Shown: positions 7,671-16,407, counted from the first letter of the stretch. The stretch: 42,092 bases of DNA from Porphyromonas crevioricanis (GCF_900167225.1 NZ_FUXH01000016.1:1-42092); one strand, 5' to 3'. Notes: generated by a model from the letters alone, not told the origin. Numbers and translations: made by a program.

Positions 7671-9044
7671 ATGGCTAATGAGTGCTGTAAAATTCCGACA
7701 TGTTCATGTGCAGAATATAGTAAAAGATATCTTGATGCTATCCGCTTATTTCCAGAGAACATAGGATTAGCTGAGAAAACCTTACAGAATTGGAGGACAG
7801 AAACACCAGCATTATTTGGCTTTTATACCGAAGACAAACTATCTGATGTCACAACGACATCTCGGATGGCAACGTTTCTGAATGAGAATCAGGACTTGAC
7901 ACAGTTTTTACGTTTGTTTCTTCGTACCTTTCAGTTCCCTGGAAGACATTTAAAGCCTAATGAGAACATTCCCTTAATAAAAAAAGGCATTCGATTTAAA
8001 CCTGCACAATGGATAGTTCGTGTTCTTCTAGCAGGAAATGAACTTCTGGCTGGCAGAGGTAAAGAGATGAGTATTTCTGGACTTGAGGCTACTTATTGTA
8101 TTTTCAATGATGTTTTTGTAACCTCTGGAGTCTTAACACCAAGAGAAGTTGCCCAAACCATACTATACAACAGAGAGAACAAAATTAAGTACTACAACAA
8201 GAAAGATCCCAGAATTCAGTCTCGTACAGGCAAACCTATGAGCCTTGGAGATGTTAAGCGGTACGCACAAGATATCCTTGATTATATGGAGTTGGCCTCT
8301 ATTCTTGAGGAACATAATGGATTTTTTTATCTAAAGCCCAATGAAGTAAAAGTTATAGCCTCCTTTAAGGAAGATAACTTGTTCTTTGACGGCTATGAAT
8401 CGTTTTATAGTGAACAAGGGTATACAACTACTGATATCGCGAGAGTAGAAGTTGATTGGTTTGATTACGTAAATAGCAACTTAGATGAGAATCTATTTCA
8501 AACAGACATATCTTCACTTCTTGATGGTAAAAATGAAATAGATGTTGTTGTTATCGATAGGATACAGTCCTTACTCGATAATGGAGATAAGACTACTAAA
8601 GATATAGGGAATCTTGGAGAGGCTCTGATTTGTGGACACGAAAAAATGCGTTTAAAGATTGCTGGCTACGACCACCTAGCAAAACTCGTTCAAGTAGTCG
8701 ATAGTCCATCCTATCATCCTGGATTTGATATAGATAGTTTTGAGGGAGATGGTAGCAACCTTCATCGCTACATAGAAGTGAAAACAACCATAAGTAAGCA
8801 GAAACTTCATTTATATGCTTTTCACATGTCACTCAATGAGTGGAGTGTAGCAGAAACTCACCGAGAACATTATTGCGTATATCGCTTAATGTTGAGTCAA
8901 AATTCTCAAGTTCTCTACATACTAAGGAATCCTGTAAGTTTGTATAAAACAGACCAGATATCAGCAATGCCTCGAAACGGTATGGAAATCAGTTTTAGCC
9001 CTAGTATTGTTGAACCAACACCATTATTGACATGGCACGATTAA
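7671..9044 (+). CDS. Putative restriction endonuclease with C-terminal DUF3883 (PD-(D/E)XK-like) domain
   Basis: The open frame runs from ATG 7671 (or TTG 7662) for about 457 residues; the original gene probably started at 7566 and was 492 codons long. The last ~150 residues look like a DUF3883 domain: LGEALI, then HPGFDIDSF and RYIEVKTT, giving the acidic and E-x-K residues of a PD-(D/E)XK nuclease core, then NEW and a Y-x-VYR strand. The N-terminal two thirds are not recognised and may hold DNA recognition. Set between two C5 methyltransferases, it is best read as the restriction partner. It overlaps the next gene by 13 bp. Because of the early TAG, only a product lacking about 35 N-terminal residues can be made, so activity is doubtful. 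Confidence 0.7.
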   Translation: MANECCKIPTCSCAEYSKRYLDAIRLFPENIGLAEKTLQNWRTETPALFGFYTEDKLSDVTTTSRMATFLNENQDLTQFLRLFLRTFQFPGRHLKPNENIPLIKKGIRFKPAQWIVRVLLAGNELLAGRGKEMSISGLEATYCIFNDVFVTSGVLTPREVAQTILYNRENKIKYYNKKDPRIQSRTGKPMSLGDVKRYAQDILDYMELASILEEHNGFFYLKPNEVKVIASFKEDNLFFDGYESFYSEQGYTTTDIARVEVDWFDYVNSNLDENLFQTDISSLLDGKNEIDVVVIDRIQSLLDNGDKTTKDIGNLGEALICGHEKMRLKIAGYDHLAKLVQVVDSPSYHPGFDIDSFEGDGSNLHRYIEVKTTISKQKLHLYAFHMSLNEWSVAETHREHYCVYRLMLSQNSQVLYILRNPVSLYKTDQISAMPRNGMEISFSPSIVEPTPLLTWHD

Positions 9045-9376
9045 AAGTAGCTTCCTTGTTCTGTGGTCTAGGAGGATTAGATCTTGGTTTATTGGGAGGT
9101 TTTTCATATCTAGGAAAGTATTACGACAGACTACCCTTTGATATTGATTATGCAATTGATTCAGACCCTTATTCTAGTCAGATATATAATGAGAATTTTT
9201 CTCACAAATGTCTTATTGGAGATGTTAGAGACATAGCCATTGAGAGCTTACCCCAATTTGACTTACTTACAGGAGGCTTTCCATGTCAATCATTTTCTAT
9301 ATCAGCCCAAAACCCACCTCGTCTTGGTTATAAAGATGAAAGAGGTGTGCTTTTTTTGAGATGGTACGCATATTGA
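9032..9376 (+). CDS. DNA (cytosine-5) methyltransferase, N-terminal part (frame split)
   Basis: 114 residues carrying motif I (SLFCGLGGLDLGL, 8-20) and motif IV (GGFPCQSFSIS, catalytic Cys at residue 85). The frame ends after GYKDERGVLFLRWYAY. The family pattern calls for GVLF-x-E-x-x-RI here. One extra T in the T7 run at 9351-9357 gives GVLFFEMVRILKEKHPRFF and joins it to the next frame, making a normal 344-residue enzyme. It starts inside the end of the nuclease gene. Either a mutation, a reversible homopolymer shift, or a two-polypeptide enzyme would explain the split. Confidence 0.8.
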   Translation: MARLKVASLFCGLGGLDLGLLGGFSYLGKYYDRLPFDIDYAIDSDPYSSQIYNENFSHKCLIGDVRDIAIESLPQFDLLTGGFPCQSFSISAQNPPRLGYKDERGVLFLRWYAY

Positions 9377-10065
9377 AAGAGAAACATCCAAGATTCTTCA
9401 TCGCGGAGAATGTAAAGGGTTTGATTTCAGCAAATAAGGGAAAAGCATTTCCTATGATTGTTGATGAATTTGCAAAAGCAGGTTACCAAATAAAGTGGGA
9501 AGTTCTTAATGCATACAACTACGGTGTTCCTCAAAAGCGAGAAAGGGTTTTTATCGTTGGATTTAGAGAAAAATCTGATTATTTGAAGTTTTCATTTCCT
9601 CTCTCAATCGATGATCGAGAAAAAAGGGTTCTTGCAGATGTTGTGCGTGACGAGGATAATCTAAATGAAACCTTCTACTTCTCGCAGAGAGCTGTTGACG
9701 GAATGATGGCTGTGCGAACTAAGATGAATAAAGGTCGAGCCCAACAACTTGACGCTCCTTGTAATACGATAAGTGCTCATCTAGCTAAAGTCAGTTTGAA
9801 TTCCACAGATCCTGTTTTAATGGTAGGTAATAGATACCGTCGTTTTTCTCCTCGAGAAGCTGCTTTAATTCAATCCTTTCCCGAAACATTTAGTCTTTCT
9901 AACGTGTCTCAGGGAAGACAGTATAAGGCTATCGGTAATGCTGTTCCTCCTGTGATGATGTGGCATATTGCAAAGGCTTTAGCTGATGTTGTTATGAAAG
10001 AGGAAGCCGAGCTTACAAGTATTTCTTGTAAGCTCTCAAAGGAGGGAGCAAGATTGAACTTATAA
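9361..10065 (+). CDS. DNA (cytosine-5) methyltransferase, C-terminal part (frame split)
   Basis: 234 residues holding motif VI (FIAENVKGL, about 13-21), motif VIII (QKRERVFIVG, 58-67), a short target-recognition region, the IX-like block RYRRFSPREAALIQSF and motif X (GNAVPP). It has its own ATG at 9361 and overlaps the N-terminal part by 16 bp, so separate translation by coupling is possible. Natural two-subunit C5 methyltransferases are known (M.AquI, M.EcoHK31I), though there the break lies nearer the recognition domain. A paired C5 enzyme with a single nuclease usually means an asymmetric recognition site with one methyltransferase per strand. Confidence 0.8.
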   Translation: MVRILKEKHPRFFIAENVKGLISANKGKAFPMIVDEFAKAGYQIKWEVLNAYNYGVPQKRERVFIVGFREKSDYLKFSFPLSIDDREKRVLADVVRDEDNLNETFYFSQRAVDGMMAVRTKMNKGRAQQLDAPCNTISAHLAKVSLNSTDPVLMVGNRYRRFSPREAALIQSFPETFSLSNVSQGRQYKAIGNAVPPVMMWHIAKALADVVMKEEAELTSISCKLSKEGARLNL

Positions 10066-10121
10066 AGATTTCTTATTAGTTTGGAGAAAAGAGCCATATA
10101 AATATACTCCAATAAACAACT

Positions 10122-10156
10122 ACACCCAAGATTTGCAGTCTTGGGTGTGTTTTTTT
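10122..10156 (+). terminator. Rho-independent terminator of the restriction-modification operon
   Basis: A perfect 10-bp stem, ACACCCAAGA (10122-10131) with TCTTGGGTGT (10139-10148), a 7-nt loop and a G-T7 tail, placed 57 bp after the methyltransferase stop. Confidence 0.9.
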
Positions 10157-10180
10157 ATTGCTCTTTAGTTTTTGGGTGTA

Positions 10181-10219
10181 GAAAAGGGTGTAAATCGCGT
10201 AACTCGCTGATTTACACCC
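10181..10219 (-). terminator. Terminator downstream of tRNA-Ser
   Basis: GGGTGTAAATC (10186-10196) pairs with GATTTACACCC (10209-10219), with an inner GCG/CGC. Read on the minus strand, the stem comes just after the tRNA and is followed by TTTTC (A run at 10182-10185 on the plus strand). Confidence 0.65.
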
Positions 10220-10226
10220 TCGTTTG

Positions 10227-10311
10227 CGGAGAGAGAGGGATTCGAACCCCCGGAGGCTCTCACCTCAACGGTTTTCAAGACCGCCGCAATCGACCACTCT
10301 GCCATCTCTCC
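10227..10311 (-). tRNA. tRNA-Ser (anticodon TGA)
   Basis: On the minus strand, GGAGAGA (from 10311) pairs with TCTCTCC to form the acceptor stem, with discriminator G at 10227. The anticodon loop CTTGAAA gives TGA (plus-strand 10275-10277). A long variable arm and GGTTCGAATCC T-arm are present, giving 85 nt, the usual length of a serine tRNA without CCA. CCA is not encoded. It reads UCN serine codons. The restriction-modification operon ends on its 3' side, where integrating elements often sit. Confidence 0.95.
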
Positions 10312-10365
10312 GGAACCTCCGAAAGAACAGAACACCGTCTGCATCCCCTTGGCTCTTTTGCGGTG

Positions 10366-10396
10366 CAAAGATAACTAAATATTTTATCGATACAAC
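10366..10396 (-). promoter_or_regulatory. Promoter of tRNA-Ser
   Basis: On the minus strand, TATCTTTG (plus 10366-10373) fits the Bacteroidota -7 box TAnnTTTG, and a TTG (plus 10393-10395) lies 19 bp upstream. It points at the tRNA about 55 bp away. Confidence 0.6.
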
Positions 10397-10435
10397 CAGT
10401 CTATCGGTTGTGTGCTGAAAAACAACTCTTAAGAA

Positions 10436-10468
10436 AGGGTGTGCTGAGAATTCCTCTCGGCACGCCCT
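10436..10468. terminator. Strong hairpin, probable bidirectional terminator
   Basis: AGGGTGTGCTGAG (10436-10448) pairs with CTCGGCACGCCCT (10456-10468) with two G-T pairs; T-rich sequence follows on both sides. No gene clearly ends here. Its stem is close to that of the terminator after dnaK at 19211. Confidence 0.6.
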
Positions 10469-11072
10469 CTTTGTTTTTGAATACAATCGGTGGTACAAAT
10501 ATAGGAATGAACCGAGACGCCTCTTATAACCCAACCCAAAAGTTCAAGGGTAGACAATGTACTGCACAAATATGGGAATGAATCGAGGTGCCCCCTTTGG
10601 CATATCCAGTAAGTGACACGGCCTCCTTCGACTATGTGCAGATACGTATCATTTGATGAATCCTCAGTGTTTAGCTTTCGCAGACGGCTTTATCTCCGAC
10701 CATGTGTAAATATGCGGGCGAGCTGACCTGATAGCTGCACAAATCTCTTCTGTCCTTATCTTCTACCATGCGTACCATGCGTAAATATGTATCGTTTGAT
10801 GAATTCTTAATGTCCAACTTTATGTACTGCTTTACCTTCTGTCTCCCACCCATGGCTTCTCGAAGTTTAGTGTATTACAGCCTTATGTTCTTGTCTCCTC
10901 TTTGATTTTCGACTTTGCAGGTGCTATGGACACGTTGGAGCGTTGTGTTGCTGCGCCCCTGCTCTGGTACTGTTCCGTTTTATCTGTGTATTCATGCCCT
11001 TTGTTTGTCTCTGTTTACTAAGCATGAATGTTGTACCTTAGTGCCTGAATATAAAAGCAATCTGTACCGTAT
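10469..11072. repeat. Intergenic region with degenerate direct repeats
   Basis: No convincing gene. A ~28-bp unit occurs at about 10494 (ACAAATATAGGAATGAACCG) and 10564 (ACAAATATGGGAATGAATCG). A longer, weaker unit with TTTGATGAAT at its core lies at about 10636-10715 and 10783-10850. CCATGCGTA is repeated at 10767 and 10776. The function is unknown. The part nearest 11073 should hold the promoter of the alcohol dehydrogenase gene, but I see no clean box. Confidence 0.45.
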
Positions 11073-12236
11073 ATGCGCAATTTTGAATACTACTGCCCCA
11101 CCAGACTTGTTTTCGGCGAGGGCCGTATTGCCAAGCTACCTGATTTGATACCCTCCGGTTGTCGTAGCCTTATGATCGTCTTTGGCGGAGGAAGTGTCAG
11201 AAAGAATGGTGTGTACGAACAAGTGAAAGCTGCCATTGGCAATATCCCTCATACGGAATTTTGGGGCATAGAGCCTAATCCTTGTGTAGAGACGATACGT
11301 AGAGCTGTGGAGCAGGGAAAGCGAGCGTCTGTGGATTTCGTGCTGGCAGTAGGTGGAGGTTCGGTGATCGATGCCACCAAGTTGATTGTGGCTGCTCTTT
11401 GTACGGATATGGATGCCTGGGAGATTGTTTTGTCTAAGAAAGCCGAGCAGACAAAGCCTTTTGGCACGGTGCTTACTGTTCCGGCTACCGGCTCCGAGAT
11501 GAATAGTGGTGCGGTGATTTCTCGTGCCGACACGAAAGAGAAATTTGCGTTCAGTAGCGCACATCCTGTTTTTTCCATTTTAGATCCCAAAGTGACCTAT
11601 TCTTTGAGTAGTCACCAGGTCGCTTGTGGCTTGGCTGATGCTTTTGTCCATGTCATAGAGCAGTATCTCACGCTCTGTGGTGAGAGTCGGGTGATGGATC
11701 GCTTTGCAGAAGGAGTGTTGAGTACGGTGATCGAGATCGCTCCTTCTCTTGTGAAGCGGCATGATGACTATGACCTGATGTGTGACTATATGGTTTCCGC
11801 TACGGCAGCCCTCAATGGGATGATAGCCTGGGGGGTAACCCAAGATTGGGCTACACATATGATCGGGCATGAGATTACAGCCCTGAGTGGCCTTACTCAT
11901 GGAGCATCTTTGGTGATCGTCCTGCCGGCCATGATGCGTGTTCTTCGAGAACAGAAAAGGCAAAAACTCCTGCAATATGCCGAGCGTGTGTGGAACCTTC
12001 ATGTGGGTACGGAAGATGAACGGATAGACCGGGCTATAGAGCTTACCGAAGACTTTTTCTGTTCCTTGGGATTGCCTACCCGACTGGAGGATGCCGGTAT
12101 CGGTCGTGAGATAGAGGATGAGGTGGTAAGACGCTTCCGAGATCGCTCTGTCTCTTTCGGAGAGGGACGGAACGTGGATGCCGATTGTTGCAGGGTGATA
12201 TTCGATTGTTGCCGATCGTCTCGTGCAAAAAAATAA
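11073..12236 (+). CDS. Iron-containing alcohol dehydrogenase
   Basis: A 387-residue member of the group III (iron) alcohol dehydrogenases, closest in pattern to the butanol dehydrogenase/YqhD type. The nucleotide-binding part has FGGGSVRKNG (37-46) and AVGGGSVIDATK (92-103). The metal site is visible: Asp189 and His193 in GLADAFVH, His262/His266 in THMIGHEITALSG, and His276 in LTHGASL. It would reduce aldehydes with NAD(P)H, or the reverse, in the cytoplasm. The end is Cys-rich (DCCRVIFDCCRSS). The dapB gene follows after 69 bp and may be co-transcribed. Substrate cannot be told from sequence. Confidence 0.9.
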   Translation: MRNFEYYCPTRLVFGEGRIAKLPDLIPSGCRSLMIVFGGGSVRKNGVYEQVKAAIGNIPHTEFWGIEPNPCVETIRRAVEQGKRASVDFVLAVGGGSVIDATKLIVAALCTDMDAWEIVLSKKAEQTKPFGTVLTVPATGSEMNSGAVISRADTKEKFAFSSAHPVFSILDPKVTYSLSSHQVACGLADAFVHVIEQYLTLCGESRVMDRFAEGVLSTVIEIAPSLVKRHDDYDLMCDYMVSATAALNGMIAWGVTQDWATHMIGHEITALSGLTHGASLVIVLPAMMRVLREQKRQKLLQYAERVWNLHVGTEDERIDRAIELTEDFFCSLGLPTRLEDAGIGREIEDEVVRRFRDRSVSFGEGRNVDADCCRVIFDCCRSSRAKK

Positions 12237-12305
12237 GAGAAAAACCCGGGAGGAGGGGGGAGTCCCCTTTTGCAGCATCAAGACAGAGAAAAAACAAATA
12301 GAGCA

Positions 12306-13049
12306 ATGAAGATAGTACTGATAGGCTACGGACGTATGGGGCACGCCATAGAGGCAGAGGCTTTGCGTAGAGGCCATACCATATTGCTAACCATAGATAA
12401 GGATGAGGAAGTGAAGTTCCTCTCCCCACTGTTATCTCAAGCCGATGTCGTTGTCGAATTTACCGGCCCGGCAACGGCAGAGGCCAATTGCAAACGTATT
12501 TTGGATAAAGGTCTACCACTGGTCTCTGGTAGCACGGGGTTTATGACCAGAGATTTGTTGGAAGAATTTAGATGCTTGTGTGAGGAAAGAGAATGCACAT
12601 TCTTCTATGCTTCTAATTTCAGCCCAGGAGTGAATATGCTTTTTGCTCTTAACCGCCAGTTGGCCTCTATGATGAGTGCCTACCCGGATTATCAGCCAGC
12701 GATACACGAGGTACACCATACTCATAAGCTGGATAAACCAAGTGGTACAGCGGTGAGTTTGGCTAATGACTTGATAGATAACAATCGTTTGTATTCGGAT
12801 TGGTCTTTAGTCGAGGATGGTCAATCTCCTCTCCTGAGCAATACGATTGGCATATCGGCTGATCGAGAGGGAGAGGTTTGTGGTATTCATGAGGTTTGTT
12901 ACACCTCACAGATCGATAAGATCTCTATCAGACATGAGGCTTTCTCCAGAGACGGTTTTGCACAGGGAGCTGTGATGGCAGCCGAATATGCGACTACCCA
13001 TCGGGGGTTCCTCTCTATGGCAGAGCTTCTTGGAATAAAACAAGGATAA
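12306..13049 (+). CDS. dapB: 4-hydroxy-tetrahydrodipicolinate reductase
   Basis: A 247-residue DapB, slightly shorter than most. The Rossmann start is MKIVLIGYGRMGHAIE, the substrate/catalytic block is EVHHTHKLDKPSGTA (His-His and Lys), and NFSPGVN is also typical. It reduces 4-hydroxy-tetrahydrodipicolinate with NAD(P)H in the diaminopimelate/lysine pathway. The start at 12306 is chosen because the glycine-rich motif begins at once; a longer frame from 12270 adds only a charged stretch. It leads the run dapB - lepB - lepB paralogue - WbqC-like, an order I associate with Bacteroidales. Confidence 0.95.
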   Translation: MKIVLIGYGRMGHAIEAEALRRGHTILLTIDKDEEVKFLSPLLSQADVVVEFTGPATAEANCKRILDKGLPLVSGSTGFMTRDLLEEFRCLCEERECTFFYASNFSPGVNMLFALNRQLASMMSAYPDYQPAIHEVHHTHKLDKPSGTAVSLANDLIDNNRLYSDWSLVEDGQSPLLSNTIGISADREGEVCGIHEVCYTSQIDKISIRHEAFSRDGFAQGAVMAAEYATTHRGFLSMAELLGIKQG

Positions 13050-13067
13050 TAATTAGCGTACATTACG

Positions 13068-14486
13068 ATGACTAAACTCTTCGGAAAAATGCCGCTCAGA
13101 AGAGCGATTTGGGGTATTATAGCTCTTGCAGGTTTACTGCTACTCGTTGTTTGGGATAGCCTTTGGTGGCTGCTTTGTTTGCCTTTGTTGATCGACTTCT
13201 ACTTTACTCGTTTTGTCGATTGGGATTGGTACAAGGGGATCAAGAATAAGACCCTTCGCAGCGTGGTAGTTTGGACGGGGGATATTCTCTTTTGTTTGGT
13301 GGGCTTGTATATCATCACTGTTTACCTTTTCCAGAATTTCGTGATCCCTTCCTCTTCTTTGGAAAAGACGATGCTTGTGGGGGACTATGTATTGGTGAGC
13401 AAACTTAGCTATGGCCCACGAACACCCAACACGCCTTTGGCATTCCCTCTTACCCACAACACGATGCCACAGTGGCTCGGTGGGGGGAAGTCCTATTCGG
13501 ATAAGCCTTTCTATCCCTATCGTCGGATCAAAGGTTTGGGGCAGGTGGAGCGTCACGATCTTGTCGTTTTCAATTTCCCTGCTGGAGATACGGTTTGCGT
13601 GCATAAGCCTAACCCCGACTATTACACCTGGTGCAAACTGCAAGGCCGGGCCTCCATATGGGCAAATCCCAGTATATATGGCGAGGTGCATTATCGCCCT
13701 GTGGATCGCAGAGACCACTATGTCAAACGCTGTGTGGGTATGCCGGGCGATAATCTGGAGGTGCGGGACAATCAGGTTTACATAAACGGCAAACCAGACC
13801 AAAATCCCGAGAAGATGCAGCTCAACTATTGGGTGCAGACTCGATCTCCCCTCAATCGGGATTACCTGAAAGATGAATTGGATATCAGCGATGATGATTT
13901 TTATTTCCTGCCCAATAATGCCGAAGGCCAAATGCAGGCTTCTCTGCTTGGTTTGGACTCCATAGGAGAGCAAGGATACGGCACTGTGTACCACTTCCCG
14001 CTTACAGAAGAGATGAAGCGAAAACTGAATGCCCTGCCCGAGGTTGTATCTATCCGAGTGGAATCTGACGGAGGTGCCGGTCTGCTCTATCCGCTCGATT
14101 GGGAGACCGGTTGGAGTCGGGACAATTATGGGCCGATCTATATCCCTAAACGTGGAGATAAGATTGAGCTAACCCCCGAGAATTTGGCTTTGTACTCTCG
14201 TTGCATCAAAAACTATGAGGGGCATAAGCTGATTGTCAATGGCAAGGGTGAGATCCTCATAGACGGTAAACCAGCCAAGGAGTACACTTTCGAGATGGAT
14301 TACTACTTCATGATGGGGGACAACAGACACAACTCAGCCGACAGCCGTTCGTGGGGTTTTGTACCGGAGGATCACATTGTGGGGAAACCGAAGCTGGTAT
14401 GGCTTTCACTTGACAAAGACAAGAAGAGCCTTTTTGGCGGTAAGATTCGTTGGAGTAGAATGATGCGTTCGGTTTCGAGCAAGTAG
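13068..14486 (+). CDS. lepB: Signal peptidase I
   Basis: A 472-residue type I signal peptidase, much longer than the E. coli enzyme owing to inserts, as usual in Bacteroidales. Hydrophobic segments lie at about 13-28, 31-45 and 68-88. The catalytic Ser is Ser97 in IPSSSLEKT (family IPSxSMxPT) and the general-base Lys is Lys220 in [11 protein letters not shown]. The C-terminal box [17 protein letters not shown] is complete. It cleaves signal peptides of exported proteins at the inner membrane's outer face. The gap to dapB is 18 bp and to the next, degenerate paralogue 26 bp, so they are likely one operon. Confidence 0.95.
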   Translation: MTKLFGKMPLRRAIWGIIALAGLLLLVVWDSLWWLLCLPLLIDFYFTRFVDWDWYKGIKNKTLRSVVVWTGDILFCLVGLYIITVYLFQNFVIPSSSLEKTMLVGDYVLVSKLSYGPRTPNTPLAFPLTHNTMPQWLGGGKSYSDKPFYPYRRIKGLGQVERHDLVVFNFPAGDTVCVHKPNPDYYTWCKLQGRASIWANPSIYGEVHYRPVDRRDHYVKRCVGMPGDNLEVRDNQVYINGKPDQNPEKMQLNYWVQTRSPLNRDYLKDELDISDDDFYFLPNNAEGQMQASLLGLDSIGEQGYGTVYHFPLTEEMKRKLNALPEVVSIRVESDGGAGLLYPLDWETGWSRDNYGPIYIPKRGDKIELTPENLALYSRCIKNYEGHKLIVNGKGEILIDGKPAKEYTFEMDYYFMMGDNRHNSADSRSWGFVPEDHIVGKPKLVWLSLDKDKKSLFGGKIRWSRMMRSVSSK

Positions 14487-14512
14487 AGATAAGCGAAGAA
14501 CTCTAGATTGAT

Positions 14513-15145
14513 ATGGATGCGCAGGCGAAAAGGAACTTGCTACTTCGTTGGATCCTCCCGGCGAGTATTGCGCTGCTCGTATTGTTGCTCATTCGTCTGT
14601 TTATCATTTTCCCTATCCGAATAGGAGGAGATACCATGCCTGCACCCTATATTCTGGGGCGTATTGCTTGGGTATCTCGCGTTCATACACCTTTGCCGGG
14701 GCGAGTGGTCCTTTTTCATGCACACGGCTATACCGCAGATAGTTCACACCCATTGCAGGTGGTAGGCCGTGTAGTCGCAGCTCCCGGCGACAAGCTCTAT
14801 GTAGATCCGGCTGGCCTCTATATCAATGGAAGAGAGTTGCCAAACCATATCTCTCAACAAATGCGCTACCATTTGCAACTACCTCACAAGGGAGAAGAGA
14901 TACTTCTCAATGAAGTCAATTTGGTAGCATATCGGGAGGCTATTCATCAAGAATTGGGGACAAGGGCTTCTTTCTCCTCAGGAGCTTTGTTTGTGGATGG
15001 TCACAGGGTATCTTCTTATGTCTTTCTGAGGTCCTACTATTGGATATTGGCAGATAAGGTTTCCAGTGGTCCCGACTCTCGGCACATCGGGATCGTGTCG
15101 GACAAAGACGTACAAGGGGTTTTTATTTGGCCTTCAGAGCATTGA
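14513..15145 (+). CDS. Signal peptidase I paralogue lacking the Ser-Lys dyad
   Basis: A 210-residue S26-like protein with one membrane helix (about 11-32). It aligns with signal peptidase I, but the boxes are altered: the Ser box reads RIGGDTMPAPY, with Thr in place of the catalytic Ser, and the Lys box reads VVGRVVAAPGD, with Gly at the Lys position. PGDKLYVDPAGLYINGREL keeps the fold signature. The final DSRHIGIV with following DVQGVFIW resembles the DSRxxG box without MGDNR. It is therefore probably not a working peptidase and may assist LepB or act as a membrane partner. The gene is intact and close-packed with lepB, so it is likely kept by selection. Confidence 0.85.
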   Translation: MDAQAKRNLLLRWILPASIALLVLLLIRLFIIFPIRIGGDTMPAPYILGRIAWVSRVHTPLPGRVVLFHAHGYTADSSHPLQVVGRVVAAPGDKLYVDPAGLYINGRELPNHISQQMRYHLQLPHKGEEILLNEVNLVAYREAIHQELGTRASFSSGALFVDGHRVSSYVFLRSYYWILADKVSSGPDSRHIGIVSDKDVQGVFIWPSEH

Positions 15146-15162
15146 CCAATCTTTTTTAGAAG

Positions 15163-15822
15163 ATGCTTCTTTCTACAGCTTACGCCCCCCCTGTGCAGTA
15201 TTTCTGCAAATTGTTTGCTTCTCCGCTTGTGAAGCTGGAAGCGCATGAGCACTATATTAAGCAGACCTATCGGTCGCGTTGTCATATTGCTACAGCCCAA
15301 GGGATGCAGCCTTTGAGTATTCCGGTTGCTTCGGGAGCTTCCTCCGCCTGTCCTATACGAGAGGTGCGGATTTCTGATCATGGGCATTGGCAACACAATC
15401 ATTGGCAGGCCATTCGTACAGCTTATGGGGCTTCGGCCTTTTTCGATTACCTCGCCCCAGAGATAGCTCCTTTCTACGAAAGGTCGTGGACCTTCCTTTT
15501 TGACTATAACTTTGAGATGCTGCAAACCTTGCTCAGGCTGTCTGATATTGATGTCTGTTTGGAACTCACTACCGATTTTTGTACTACATTGGACGCCGCC
15601 GATCCCATAACTCAGCCCTCTGCCTCTCAATCGTTTGATTATCGGTTTGCCATAAGACCCAAGAATCCCCCGATGGATCCCTATTTTATACCAGCTTGCT
15701 ACTATCAGACGAATGCTGCCCGAACAGGTTTTATCCCCAATTTGTCCATTTTGGATTTGCTTTTTGAATGTGGCCCCGAGACGCCTCTTGTACTGAAACG
15801 TTCGATACATCGTGCTGACTGA
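15163..15822 (+). CDS. WbqC-like family protein
   Basis: A 219-residue protein matching the WbqC pattern: an early PPVQYFCKL block, then HEHYIKQTYRSRCHI, LSIPV, ISDHGHWQHNHWQAIRTAYG and FFDYLAPEI. It has no signal peptide or membrane helix. WbqC-like proteins occur in polysaccharide gene clusters and are thought to be related to N-acyl transfer on sugars or amines, but the Bacteroidales member beside lepB has no proven role that I know. It starts 17 bp after the lepB paralogue and is the last clear gene of this operon. Confidence 0.85.
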   Translation: MLLSTAYAPPVQYFCKLFASPLVKLEAHEHYIKQTYRSRCHIATAQGMQPLSIPVASGASSACPIREVRISDHGHWQHNHWQAIRTAYGASAFFDYLAPEIAPFYERSWTFLFDYNFEMLQTLLRLSDIDVCLELTTDFCTTLDAADPITQPSASQSFDYRFAIRPKNPPMDPYFIPACYYQTNAARTGFIPNLSILDLLFECGPETPLVLKRSIHRAD

Positions 15823-16154
15823 TTTTGCTCATTCTCTTATTGCCTATGTCGCTGTTGTTGAGGAGAGAGAGTGGGAGGGAGGCCTGTTGTATGATCTCTG
15901 ATGCGGACGATTTGTTTTATTCGATGATTTTTCTACCTTTGCTCACAGACGAGGGAGTAGAAAAAAGGCCGCATGTCTCGATATTGCGAAACTCATCATT
16001 CAATATAATTCCGAGACTTAGTTCATCAGTTGATGGCGGGCCGCACTGCCTTCGGGTGGAGACTGTTTACAGTCCGGCGGATTACAAAGATTGTTTGAAC
16101 ACTCAAACCCTGTCTTCCGGAGTTTAGATTATCCAGACTGCGGCTACTTTATAG
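15823..16154 (+). other. Stretch between WbqC-like gene and terminator, weak reading frame only
   Basis: A frame of about 93-100 codons (ATG 15846, or TTG 15825, to 16127) lies before the operon terminator. Its composition is ordinary, it matches no family I know, and no ribosome site stands out, so I do not call it a gene. If real it would be the last gene of the dapB operon. Confidence 0.3.
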
Positions 16155-16200
16155 GCCGGTGGTGCTTTCGTAAGAAATGCTTCCACCGGCTTTTCTTTTT
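16155..16200 (+). terminator. Terminator of the dapB-lepB operon
   Basis: GCCGGTGG (16155-16162) pairs with CCACCGGC (16183-16190), directly followed by TTTTCTTTTT. Confidence 0.85.
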
Positions 16201-16407
16201 GTTTGATTTCTCGATTGGGGACCATGGCGTGATCCCTTTTTCTCTACTGTTGATCTGATATATTTTGTAAAAATCCATCTGCGGAAAAAGTCAGGAAAAT
16301 AGAGAGAAAAGGGACTGTTGCAGACAACCGAATATTCCTCCCTTTATATGCTTTCTATTGCCTCTCCGAAATGCCGATGAATAGGGCGTTCTGGGAGGGC
16401 CGATTTT

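Noticed and set aside
10915-11148. Small plus-strand frame before the alcohol dehydrogenase
   Set aside because: It overlaps the real gene start and reads Cys/Leu-rich without family resemblance.
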